In this document: in pieces, positions 1-6,607 of the stretch | How positions within the stretch are numbered: position 1 is the first letter of the stretch | How the letters are laid out: every line of letters begins with the position of its first letter | Assembly (NCBI GenBank): GCA_025965795.1 | Contig: JAOPWH010000238.1 | Coordinates: forward strand, 1-50,523 | Direction of reading: 5' to 3' | DNA length: 50,523 bases | Origin: Blastococcus sp. | Lineage (GTDB): Bacteria > Actinomycetota > Actinomycetes > Mycobacteriales > Geodermatophilaceae | Notes under the pieces: generated by a model | The model's database searches: none | Seen by the model: only the letters and a program-made list of their open reading frames with translations | What the model was told of the DNA's origin: nothing | Program-made: the position numbers and the translations under genes

Positions 1-756
1 CGGCCCGGCAGCGGGTCCCGCGGCGACCAGGGCCGCCGCGATCAGCCGGCAGCGGTGCCGGTCGAACGGGGTGCCGTCGTGCGGCTCGTCGGCCAGGCCG
101 ATGCCAGGGGCGACCGCGCGGGTGAAGGCCGGCACCGAGTCCCCGACCAGCAGGGGCGAGCGCTCCGTCGTCCGCAGGACGATGTGCACGAGCGCGGCGA
201 CGCTGTCCCGGGCCACCGTCACCACCGCGGCCCGCACCTGGTCGGGGAACCACGGGTCCCCGCGCAGCTCGGCGCGGAAGCCGATGCCGTAGCCCTCGAG
301 CGTGGTGACCAGCTGGGCGAACACCTCGGGGGCGACGCGCGGGGTCAGGTCGAGGAAGCAGCTGCCACGCGCGGCCACCGGATCCGTTCCCGCGCCCACG
401 ACGAAGGCCGGGACGCCGGACTCGTCGCGGTAGGTGAACGTCCAGCCGTCCCGTCCGAAGAACTGGGGGCGCAGCGCGGAGGCAAGGCGTGCGCACGCCT
501 GGGCTGCCCCACGACCGGCCGTCGGCATGGGTGCCGCCCGCCGGGCGTGCGGTGGTGAGCGCACGTACCGGGCGAGCAGGGCGTCGGTCAGGGCCGTGGC
601 CGGCCGACGTCCCGACGGCACGGGGAGCAGGTCGCCGGCGATCCGCACCGAACCGTCCAGCTCGGTCTCCTCGGCGATGCGGGTCAACAGGGCGATCCAG
701 GGGATGTGGGACCGGGGAGTGGCAGGCGGAGGCTCGTCCAGGGTGAGGGGCGGCAT
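1..756 (-). CDS. HopA1-like (T3SS effector HopA1 family) protein, 3' end outside window
   Basis: The reading frame is open from an ATG preceded by a GGAGG-type ribosome site to the window edge, giving 252 residues without a stop. The second half (about residues 145-252) has the pattern I associate with actinobacterial HopA1-family proteins: an FLDLTPRVAP strand, a YGIGFRAEL segment, DSVAALVHI, then PAFTRAVAPGIGLADEP and a C-terminal RHRCRLIAAAL. HopA1-type domains occur in class V lanthipeptide loci, where they act as lyase or accessory enzymes, and otherwise as uncharacterised actinobacterial proteins. The gene is divergent from the methyltransferase next door, with about 70 bp between starts. 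The family call is from remembered sequence pattern only; whether it belongs to a RiPP cluster depends on sequence beyond position 1. Confidence 0.5.
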   Translation of the reverse strand, partial: MPPLTLDEPPPATPRSHIPWIALLTRIAEETELDGSVRIAGDLLPVPSGRRPATALTDALLARYVRSPPHARRAAPMPTAGRGAAQACARLASALRPQFFGRDGWTFTYRDESGVPAFVVGAGTDPVAARGSCFLDLTPRVAPEVFAQLVTTLEGYGIGFRAELRGDPWFPDQVRAAVVTVARDSVAALVHIVLRTTERSPLLVGDSVPAFTRAVAPGIGLADEPHDGTPFDRHRCRLIAAALVAAGPAAGP

Positions 757-825
757 GGCGGTCCTCCGAACTCCGGCCGCCGCCCGGACGGGCGGCGCTG
801 ACCAGCAGAGGAGCAGGATCCACCC

Positions 826-1623
826 GTGGATACGTATACGCACGGGCATTCCGACCCTGTGCTGCGGTCGCACCGCTGGCGCACGGCCGAGAACTCGGCG
901 GCCCATCTGCTCCCGTCGCTGCGCCCGGGTCTCGACCTGCTCGACGTGGGTTGCGGGCCCGGCACCATCACCGTCGACCTCGCCGCCCTCGTGGCGCCGG
1001 GCCACGTCGTGGGCCTCGACGTCTCCGCCGAGCCGCTGGCCGAGGCGCGCGGACTGGCCGAACGCAGCGGCGTCGAGGTGGCCTTCGAGGTGGGGGACGT
1101 CTACGCGCTCGCCGAGGCCGACGACTCCTTCGACGTCGTGCACGCCCACCAGGTGCTGCAACACCTCACCGATCCGGTCGCGGCGCTGCGCGAGATGGCG
1201 CGGGTCTGCCGCCCGGGCGGCATCGTCGCGGTGCGCGACGTCGACTACGGCGCCTTCGTGACGCACCCGGCCGACGAGGCGCTGGACCGGTGGCTGGACC
1301 TGTACTACCGGGTGGCCCGGCGCAACGGCGGCGAGCCCGACGCCGGGCGGCGGCTGCTGTCGTGGGCGCACGCGGCCGGGCTGACGGACGTCGTGGCCAC
1401 GACGTCCTCGTGGTGCTTCGCGACGCCGGCCGACCGGGAGTGGTGGGGCACGTCGTGGGCGGGCCGGGCGACGACGTCCGCGTTCGCCGAGCAGGCGGTT
1501 GCCTACGGCCTGGCGACGACGGACGAGCTGGCGGAGATCGCATCGGCCTGGCTGCGCTGGGCCGCAGCCGACGACGGCTGGCTGGGCATGCTGCACGGCG
1601 AACTGCTGATCCGCGTGCCGTGA
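826..1623 (+). CDS. class I SAM-dependent methyltransferase
   Basis: A 265-residue Rossmann methyltransferase. The SAM-binding glycine loop is LDVGCGPGT (near residues 40-48), the acidic end of strand 2 is GLDVSAEPL, and the post-motif segment is FDVVHAHQVLQHL, followed by a UbiE/Methyltransf_11-type MARVCRPGG turn. The substrate cannot be read from the sequence; the C-terminal half (tryptophan-rich, residues 200-260) is typical of small-molecule methyltransferases. It starts at GTG with a GAGGAG/AGGA stretch about 10 nt upstream and is divergent from the HopA1-like gene. A long convergent hairpin follows the stop codon. Family call secure, substrate unknown. Confidence 0.88.
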   Translation: MDTYTHGHSDPVLRSHRWRTAENSAAHLLPSLRPGLDLLDVGCGPGTITVDLAALVAPGHVVGLDVSAEPLAEARGLAERSGVEVAFEVGDVYALAEADDSFDVVHAHQVLQHLTDPVAALREMARVCRPGGIVAVRDVDYGAFVTHPADEALDRWLDLYYRVARRNGGEPDAGRRLLSWAHAAGLTDVVATTSSWCFATPADREWWGTSWAGRATTSAFAEQAVAYGLATTDELAEIASAWLRWAAADDGWLGMLHGELLIRVP

Positions 1624-1628
1624 AAGAT

Positions 1629-1675
1629 GTGCGCTGATGGGCAGTTCCAGGGTCCGGAAGTGCCCATCCGCGCAC
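1629..1675. terminator. bidirectional hairpin terminator
   Basis: Arms GTGCGCTGATGGGCA and TGCCCATCCGCGCAC pair over 15 bp with one mismatch, and the loop itself contains a TTCC/GGAA pair. It sits exactly between two convergent genes (methyltransferase stop 6 nt away, MerR gene stop 6 nt away). No clear U-tract on either side. Confidence 0.7.
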
Positions 1676-1680
1676 AGTGA

Positions 1681-2433
1681 TCAGCCCTGGCGGGTGGCGT
1701 TGGCCTGGACGGCGGTGCTCACGTACCGCGCCAGACCGGGTGCGATCTTCTCGTAGTGCGCGGTGAACCGCTCGTCCTCGACGTACATGCGGCCGAGGCC
1801 GACGTGCATCTCGGGCGGGCAGTCGTAGTAGTTCCGCGTGATCGACTGCCGGTGCTCCTCGGCCAGGTCCATCGCCTCGTCCGAGTCGGGGGCCGCTCCG
1901 GACCGCAGCGCGGCGGCGAAGCGCGCTTCGAGCTGGGCGCCCTCAGCCTTGATCCGCACCCAGTCGTCCTTCGTGTAGGCCGCCGTCTTCCGCTTCGACT
2001 GCTTGTAGGCGTCGGTCTCGCCCCAGCGCTGCGACACCTCCGCGTCGTACTGTGCCGGGTCCTGCTCGCCGAACACCTCGAACCGCTCCTCCGGGGTCAG
2101 TGAGATCCCCATGTTCCGTGCCTCCATCTCCTTCTCGACGGCCGCGACCATCGCCGACGTCCGCTCCAGCCGGTCCCGCAGCATCCGGTGCTGCCGGCGC
2201 AGGTGCGTCTCCGGATCGGCGGACGGGTCGTCCAGCAGGGTCGCGACCTCCTCGAGGGGGAACCCGAGCTCGCGGTACAGCAGCACCTGGTGCAGCCGAT
2301 CGAGATCCGACGGCCCGTACTGCCGGTAGCCGGACGGCGTGCGCCCGGACGGCGACAGCAGGCCGATCCGGTCGTAGTGGTGCAAGGTGCGCACCGTGAC
2401 CCCGGCCAGCGCCGCGACCTCGCCCACGTTCAT
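1681..2433 (-). CDS. MerR-family regulator with TipAS drug-recognition domain
   Basis: 250 residues. The N-terminus is a MerR winged helix (MNVGEVAALAGVTVRTLHHY, then DRIGLLSPSGRTPSGYRQY), followed by the dimerisation coiled coil (about 75-115) and a TipAS-type domain (about 130-245; FEVFGEQDPAQYDAEV, then QSITRNYYDCPPEMHVGLGRMY), as in Streptomyces TipAL. TipAL binds cyclic thiopeptides through TipAS and activates its own promoter. The start was chosen at an ATG 6 nt after AGGAGG; the frame is open further upstream, but that part overlaps the promoter and lacks MerR features. A 7-bp-arm palindrome resembling the tipA operator lies just upstream, supporting autoregulation. The ligand here is unknown. 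Confidence 0.92.
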   Translation of the reverse strand: MNVGEVAALAGVTVRTLHHYDRIGLLSPSGRTPSGYRQYGPSDLDRLHQVLLYRELGFPLEEVATLLDDPSADPETHLRRQHRMLRDRLERTSAMVAAVEKEMEARNMGISLTPEERFEVFGEQDPAQYDAEVSQRWGETDAYKQSKRKTAAYTKDDWVRIKAEGAQLEARFAAALRSGAAPDSDEAMDLAEEHRQSITRNYYDCPPEMHVGLGRMYVEDERFTAHYEKIAPGLARYVSTAVQANATRQG

Positions 2434-2473
2434 CGGGGTTCCTCCTCTCTTCTCTGCCAGGAGGAGGGTCCCG

Positions 2474-2490
2474 CCTGACGCCACGTCAGG
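2474..2490 (-). promoter_or_regulatory. MerR/TipAL-type operator in the regulator's own promoter
   Basis: A perfect inverted repeat CCTGACG-N3-CGTCAGG. On the minus strand a TTGACC hexamer (2492-2497) and a GACCCT hexamer (2467-2472) bracket it with a 19-nt spacer, the over-long spacing that MerR activators correct by DNA distortion. The palindrome resembles the Streptomyces tipA repeat as I remember it (CCTCACG...CGTGAGG). Confidence 0.65.
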
Positions 2491-2541
2491 GTCAAGGCCG
2501 ATTTCTCGGAACCTGCCCGCGGCACCCCGACGAGTGCTCTG

Positions 2542-3153
2542 ATGGCCGCCATGCACCGCCGGGTCCTGTCAGCCGCCCTTGCCGGGCTGCTGCTCGCCGG
2601 CTGCAGCGTCGACGAGCCGTCGGGCGGCACCGCCTCGTCCCAGACCTCCGCAGCATCCACGAGCTCCCAGCCGTCCCGGCCCAGCGAGGCCCTGCCCGCA
2701 GACCCCGGTACCACCACGCTCGTCTGCGCGGCCTCGATCGACGGCAGTCCGCCGCCCGCGGGGTTCGAGGTCGTGCTGGGGGTCGTCGCCCTGCCCACCG
2801 GTTCCGCCGGCCGCTCTCTCCAGGTGTCCGCCACCGGTGACCCGTCCACCCCGGCCCTGTTCGCGAAGACGGGCCTGCTCGTCCACGCCGGGCACGCGTT
2901 CGAGCTCGCCGTCCCCGCGCCGGCCGGCAACGGTGCCGCGATCGGCTGGGGCAACCGGGCGTTCCGGCCCGCCGAGCGGTTCGTCGTGCCGGAGTGCGCC
3001 GACCAGTACGGCACCGGCTGGCTCGCCTACCCCGGCGGTTACTGGGTGGATCAGCCGGTGTGCCTGCCCGTGACCGTCCGAGCCGGGGGCCGCGAGCAGG
3101 TCGTGGACGTCGGGGTCGGCGCGGCGTGCACGGGACAGCAGCCGCCGGCCTGA
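2542..3153 (+). CDS. secreted lipoprotein of unknown function
   Basis: About 200 residues. A short basic N-terminus (MHRR), a hydrophobic stretch and the lipobox LLAGC, with the lipidated cysteine near residue 21, predict export and anchoring to the outer face of the membrane. A Ser/Thr-rich linker (SGGTASSQTS...) follows, then a compact, mainly beta-like domain with conserved-looking tryptophans and cysteines (C at the LVCAASIDG, VPECADQ, VCLPV and ACTGQ positions, possibly two disulfides). There are two ATG codons, nine bases apart; the second (2551) gives the more standard signal peptide. It is divergent from the TipAL-like regulator and could share its promoter region. I do not recognise the family. 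Confidence 0.75.
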   Translation: MAAMHRRVLSAALAGLLLAGCSVDEPSGGTASSQTSAASTSSQPSRPSEALPADPGTTTLVCAASIDGSPPPAGFEVVLGVVALPTGSAGRSLQVSATGDPSTPALFAKTGLLVHAGHAFELAVPAPAGNGAAIGWGNRAFRPAERFVVPECADQYGTGWLAYPGGYWVDQPVCLPVTVRAGGREQVVDVGVGAACTGQQPPA

Positions 3154-3322
3154 CCGCATTCAGCCTTCGACTCCCTGACCGGGTGCCACGCGGGCTCGGA
3201 CCTCTCCCGCGCCCCAGGTGATCGCCATGCTGCACGCGTGAGCACGCCCGGGGCGCCCGAGGCCTCGGTCGGGGAGGCGATTCGCGAGAGTTCTGCGCCG
3301 AGGCCCGCCGGCCGGACCGGCC
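3154..3322. other. intergenic region between convergent genes
   Basis: Between the lipoprotein and the GDT1-like gene. No convincing ORF; only weak GC-rich inverted repeats such as GCCTCGG/CCGAGGC around 3260-3306. No clear terminator can be named. Confidence 0.4.
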
Positions 3323-3922
3323 TCAGCCGGCGAGCTGGCGGATCGTCTCGATGGTCGCGATCACGGCGAACACGGAGAACAGGATCGCGGCGACCAGGCG
3401 GATCAACCGGATGGGCAGCTTGTCGGCAAGCTTCTTGCCGAGGAAGACAGCGAGCGCGGAGACCACCAGCAGGGCCGCCCAGGAGCCGATGAACACCGAC
3501 ACCGGGTCGGAGTAGCGGGCGGCGAGGCCGGCGGTGGCGAGCTGGGACAGGTCGCCCCACTCCGCCGCGAACAGGACGCCGAAGGAGATGGACGCCGCCT
3601 TGAGGAAGGACGGGTGCTCGGGCGCCTCGACGATGTCGTCCTCCTCCTCGGCGCCGCGGCGGACGCTGCGCCACAGGATCAGCGCGCCGACCAGGAACAG
3701 CGCCGCCACGATCGCGGTGACGACGGCGTCGGGCAGCAGGGTGAGCAGGCCGCCCGCGGTCACCGCGATCAGCGACTGGACCGCGAACGCCGTCCCGACG
3801 CCCACGAAGACCGGCAACGGCCGGAAGCGGGTGGCCAGGACCAGGGTGGCGAACAGCGTCTTGTCCGGCAGCTCCACGGGGAGCACCAGGATGAACGCAG
3901 CCGCGATGACCGACAGAACCAC
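3323..3922 (-). CDS. TMEM165/GDT1 (UPF0016) family cation transporter
   Basis: 199 residues, about six membrane segments arranged as two repeats of three. The family's two E-x-G-D-[KR]-[TS] signatures appear as ELPDKT (residues 17-22) and EWGDLS (121-126). Both keep the glutamate and aspartate, but the first has P for G and the second has L for K/R. An acidic cytosolic linker (AEEEDD) separates the halves. Family members move Mn2+ or Ca2+ out of the cytoplasm in exchange for protons. Start is GTG with GAGGAG 5 nt upstream. The gene is divergent from the MFS gene. No yybP-ykoY-like Mn2+ riboswitch was seen in the leader. Confidence 0.88.
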   Translation of the reverse strand: MVLSVIAAAFILVLPVELPDKTLFATLVLATRFRPLPVFVGVGTAFAVQSLIAVTAGGLLTLLPDAVVTAIVAALFLVGALILWRSVRRGAEEEDDIVEAPEHPSFLKAASISFGVLFAAEWGDLSQLATAGLAARYSDPVSVFIGSWAALLVVSALAVFLGKKLADKLPIRLIRLVAAILFSVFAVIATIETIRQLAG

Positions 3923-4033
3923 AGATTCTCCTCGCTCGGCACTGCCGGGCGGGCCTCGGGCAGTTCAGTACGACACCGCCACGGTAATCGAGCACTCGGC
4001 AGAATCCGGCGGCGGGCTGGGCTGCGGCGGCGT

Positions 4034-4039
4034 TAGCCT
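4034..4039 (+). promoter_or_regulatory. -10 box TAGCCT of a leaderless-type promoter
   Basis: TAGCCT is followed by exactly six bases and then an ATG at 4046, the geometry seen at several other genes here. That ATG opens MPFR and then a TGA (4058-4060), so the promoter seems to point at a start codon now closed by a nonsense codon upstream of the MFS frame. Confidence 0.5.
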
Positions 4040-4114
4040 GCGCACATGCCGTTCCGTTGACGCCCGTCCGCGAACCCCCTGCCGAGCACGGCCCGGCCTC
4101 TCGCCCGGCTCGCC

Positions 4115-5245
4115 GTGCAGTGGGCCGCGCTCTCGGAGCTGGTGCCGCTCTATCCGCTCTACGCGCTCCTGTTCACCGACCACGGGCTGTCCGACGCCCG
4201 GATCTCCGGCCTCTTCGCCTTGTGGTCGATCACGTCGTTCCTCACCGAGGTGCCGGCGGGCGCGCTGGCCGACCGGTGGTCCCGCCGCGGCGCCATCGTC
4301 CTCGCCGGGATCCTGCAGGCGGTCGCCTTCGCCATCTGGACGGCGGCCCCGGGGTACGCCGCGTTCGCCGCGGGTTTCGTCGTCTGGGGACTGGCCGGCG
4401 CGCTCGTCTCCGGAGCCTCGGAGGCGCTGGTCCACGACGGGCTGGCCGCGGTCGGGGCCGCGGAGTCCTACGCGCGGGTGAACGGCTGGATGGTCTCGGC
4501 CGAGCTGCTCGTGCAGCTCCCGACGGCGGGAGCGGCCGCCGCGCTGTTCGCCGTCGGCGGCTACCCCCTGGTCGGCTGGGTCAGCGCGGGGGTGTGCCTC
4601 GCGGCGGCCGCGCTCGCGCTCCGCTTCCCCGAAGCGCCGCCGACGGCGGACGACGAGGACGACGTCCCACTCCGGCGGGGCGTGCTCGAGGCGCTGCGTC
4701 GTCCGGCGCTGCGCTGGGCGGTGCTCGCGGCGGCGCTGGTCGGCGGACTGGACGCGGTGGAGGAGTACTTCCCGGTGCTCGCCGCCGACTGGGGCGTGCC
4801 CACCACCGCGGTGCCGGTCGCGGTGGTTGGTATCGCGCTGGCCGGCGCCCTGGGCGCTGCGCTGGGCGGGCGGGCCGAGCGGCTGCCGTCGGGCGTGCTC
4901 CTCGGGCTCCTCGCCGGAGCGGGGGTGTGCCTCGCGGCGGCGGCGCTCTGGGCACGGCCGGTCGCACTGGGCGTGACCGCGGTGTTCTACGGCCTCTACC
5001 TCGCGGTCCTGGTGGTGGCCGGGGCGCGCCTGCAGGCCCGGATCACCGGGCCGCACCGGGCGACGATCACCTCCATCGCCGGCATCGGGATCGAGGTCGC
5101 CGCGCTGCTGGTCTTCGCCGCCTGGGCGATCGGGGGCCCGGTCGCGGTCGCGGCCCTCGTGCTCGCCGTCGTGCCCGTCGTCCGGGTCGGACTGCGCACT
5201 CAGGAGGCCCGCACCCAGGAGGCCGGCACCCAGGAGGCCGTCTGA
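4115..5245 (+). CDS. MFS transporter, N-terminus interrupted or shortened
   Basis: 376 residues, about 11-12 membrane helices. The loop between helices 2 and 3 has the MFS signature form GALADRWSRRG, preceded by TSFLTEVPAG, and a second basic loop appears at GGRAERLPSG. The usable GTG start lacks a Shine-Dalgarno sequence and puts helix 1 almost at residue 1. Upstream, in the same frame and without further stops, lie an ATG at 4046 behind a good -10 box and a TGA four codons later. So the native product was probably about 23 residues longer, and a C-to-T change may have created the stop. Translation may reinitiate at GTG, or the gene may be inactive. The C-terminus ends in three copies of TQEA[RGV] encoded by a 15-bp tandem repeat. 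Substrate unknown. Confidence 0.78.
   Translation: MQWAALSELVPLYPLYALLFTDHGLSDARISGLFALWSITSFLTEVPAGALADRWSRRGAIVLAGILQAVAFAIWTAAPGYAAFAAGFVVWGLAGALVSGASEALVHDGLAAVGAAESYARVNGWMVSAELLVQLPTAGAAAALFAVGGYPLVGWVSAGVCLAAAALALRFPEAPPTADDEDDVPLRRGVLEALRRPALRWAVLAAALVGGLDAVEEYFPVLAADWGVPTTAVPVAVVGIALAGALGAALGGRAERLPSGVLLGLLAGAGVCLAAAALWARPVALGVTAVFYGLYLAVLVVAGARLQARITGPHRATITSIAGIGIEVAALLVFAAWAIGGPVAVAALVLAVVPVVRVGLRTQEARTQEAGTQEAV
5198..5242 (+). repeat. 15-bp tandem repeat, three copies, at the end of the MFS gene
   Basis: Three units of the form AC[TC]CAGGAGGCC[CG][GT]C encode TQEAR-TQEAG-TQEAV just before the stop codon. Such in-frame repeats arise by replication slippage and may vary in copy number between strains. 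Confidence 0.8.
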
Positions 5246-5254
5246 CCCCGGGCA

Positions 5255-5816
5255 CGCCGCAGAGAGGCGGACGGGGGAATGCCGACGACGGCGCGGAAGT
5301 CCCCGCGTGAAGTGCGCCTGGTCGAACCAGCCGAGCGACGTCGCGAGCCGGGCGAGATCGTCCGCGGTGCCGTCGTCGATCGTCGCGGCTGCGTCCCGCA
5401 GCCCTTACCGGGCGAGCACCGCCTTGGGACTCACACCCGCGTAGGCCGCGAACAGCCGCTGCAGCGATCGGACGCTCATCCGCCCTCGCGCCGCCACCTG
5501 GTCGACCCGGACGGGCGTGCGATCGTCCATCGTCGCCGCCATCAGCGCCAGCGGGTCGAGGTAGGGCGCCGGCGGCTCGGTCGCCAGCGGTGCCAGCGCG
5601 GCGTCGAGTGCGGCGGAGCGGTCGTCGTACTCGTCCTCGGCGAGGACGGCGGCCAGCAGCCACCTCCGGCTCCGTGCCGAGCAGGCCGACGGAGTCGCGG
5701 TCCGGCAGCACGCCGGTGAGCGGGGCGAAGCCACCGGGGCGGAACTCGATCGCGGTCACCCGTCCCGATCCCCGTCCGACCGACGGAGAAGCGAGGCGTC
5801 ACGACGCCGTGCAGCA
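5255..5816 (-). pseudogene. AraC-family regulator remnant (DUF6597-like plus HTH)
   Basis: Pieces of one AraC-type regulator lie in order but in changing frames: LHGVVTPRFSVGR, then RVTAIEFRPGGFAPLTGV, then AAVLAEDEYDDRSAALDAAL followed by the HTH domain (DPLALMAATMDD, then SVRSLQRLFAAYAGVSPKAVLAR). An in-frame TAA (5405-5407) stands where the family has tyrosine (R-Y-RL), one base from TAC. After it the frame continues as GLRDAAATIDDGTADDLARL and GWFDQAHFTR; an extra base in the C-run at 5301-5304 then shifts to DFRAVVGIPPSA. Two more frame changes lie near 5665-5685 and 5765-5775. At least four lesions make this a dead gene. The N-terminal end is missing and abuts the VOC remnant. Confidence 0.82.
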
Positions 5817-5833
5817 GGCCGTTCGGGAGAAGC

Positions 5834-5976
5834 CGGCGACGTTCGTCACCGGCGACCGGTTCGCCTCGATCCACGACCCGTTCGGCCATCGCTGGGCGGT
5901 CAAGACCCGGGTGGAGGACGTCAGTCCGGAAGAGGCGGAGCGTCGTCTGGCGGAGTGCGCCTCGACGCAGGGCTGA
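5834..5976 (+). pseudogene. C-terminal remnant of a PhnB-like VOC protein
   Basis: The frame encodes GDRFASIHDPFGHRWAVKTR and then VEDVSPEEAERRLAE before a TGA. This is the characteristic C-terminus of PhnB-type glyoxalase-fold (VOC) proteins. The upstream part of the domain is absent and the frame continues into antisense of the AraC wreck. The fragment overlaps the 3' end of the YczE-like gene. The simplest reading is that a single deletion removed the divergent promoter region and the 5' ends of both an AraC regulator and its VOC neighbour. Confidence 0.7.
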
Positions 5977-6607
5977 GCGACAGCCGGGGCAGCAGCACCT
6001 GCACCAGCGGACCGACCGCGAGCGCGTAGACGACCGTGCCGAGCCCCAGCCTGCCCCCGAGCAGCCAGCCGGTGGCGACCACGCCGACCTCGATCGACGT
6101 GCGCACCAGCCGCACCGATCCACCGGTGACGCGGACCAGGCCGGTCATCAGGCCGTCCCGCGGGCCGGGGCCCAGGTGCACCCCGATGTAGGCGGCCGTG
6201 GCCACGGCGTTGAGCAGGACACCGGCGACCAGCAGCCCGACCCGCACCGGCATGGACGACGGCGCCGGGACGACGGCCAGGGCGGCGTCGACGGCCACCC
6301 CGATCACGAGAACGTTGCTCACGGTGCCGAGGCCGGGCCGCTGCCGGAGCGGGATCCAGGCCAGCAGCACCAGCGCACCGACCGCGACCGAGACCGTGCC
6401 GATCGACCAGTTCAGTCGGGTCGCGAGGCCCTGGTGCAACACGTCCCACGGCATGTTGCCCAGCGTCGAGCGGATGATCAGCGCCATCGAGAGGCCGTAG
6501 ACCGCCAGCCCGAGGTACAGCTGGACCAGCCGGTGGGGCAGCCGGCGGCCGCGCAGGGACGGAACGCGGCGGCGCGGGGACTGGAGCACGCCCGGAGTCT
6601 GACTCAC
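5921..6607 (-). CDS. YczE/YyaS-type integral membrane protein
   Basis: 228 residues with about five to six membrane helices. The two internally similar loops GNMPWDVLHQGLA (near residue 50) and GPGPRDGLMTGLVRVTG (near residue 145) are the marks of the YczE/YitT-like family (COG2364). Its transport role is uncertain; B. subtilis YczE is linked to surfactin production. The GTG start overlaps the larC stop by 4 bp (GTGA), so the two are translationally coupled. The last 18 or so residues (SRRTPPDDAPPLPD) read through antisense of the VOC remnant and probably replaced the native C-terminus after a rearrangement. Confidence 0.83.
   Translation of the reverse strand: MSQTPGVLQSPRRRVPSLRGRRLPHRLVQLYLGLAVYGLSMALIIRSTLGNMPWDVLHQGLATRLNWSIGTVSVAVGALVLLAWIPLRQRPGLGTVSNVLVIGVAVDAALAVVPAPSSMPVRVGLLVAGVLLNAVATAAYIGVHLGPGPRDGLMTGLVRVTGGSVRLVRTSIEVGVVATGWLLGGRLGLGTVVYALAVGPLVQVLLPRLSLSPASRRTPPDDAPPLPD

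Noticed and set aside
3923-4045. yybP-ykoY Mn2+ riboswitch upstream of the GDT1-like gene
   Set aside because: Such riboswitches precede this family elsewhere, but the conserved core could not be found in the leader.
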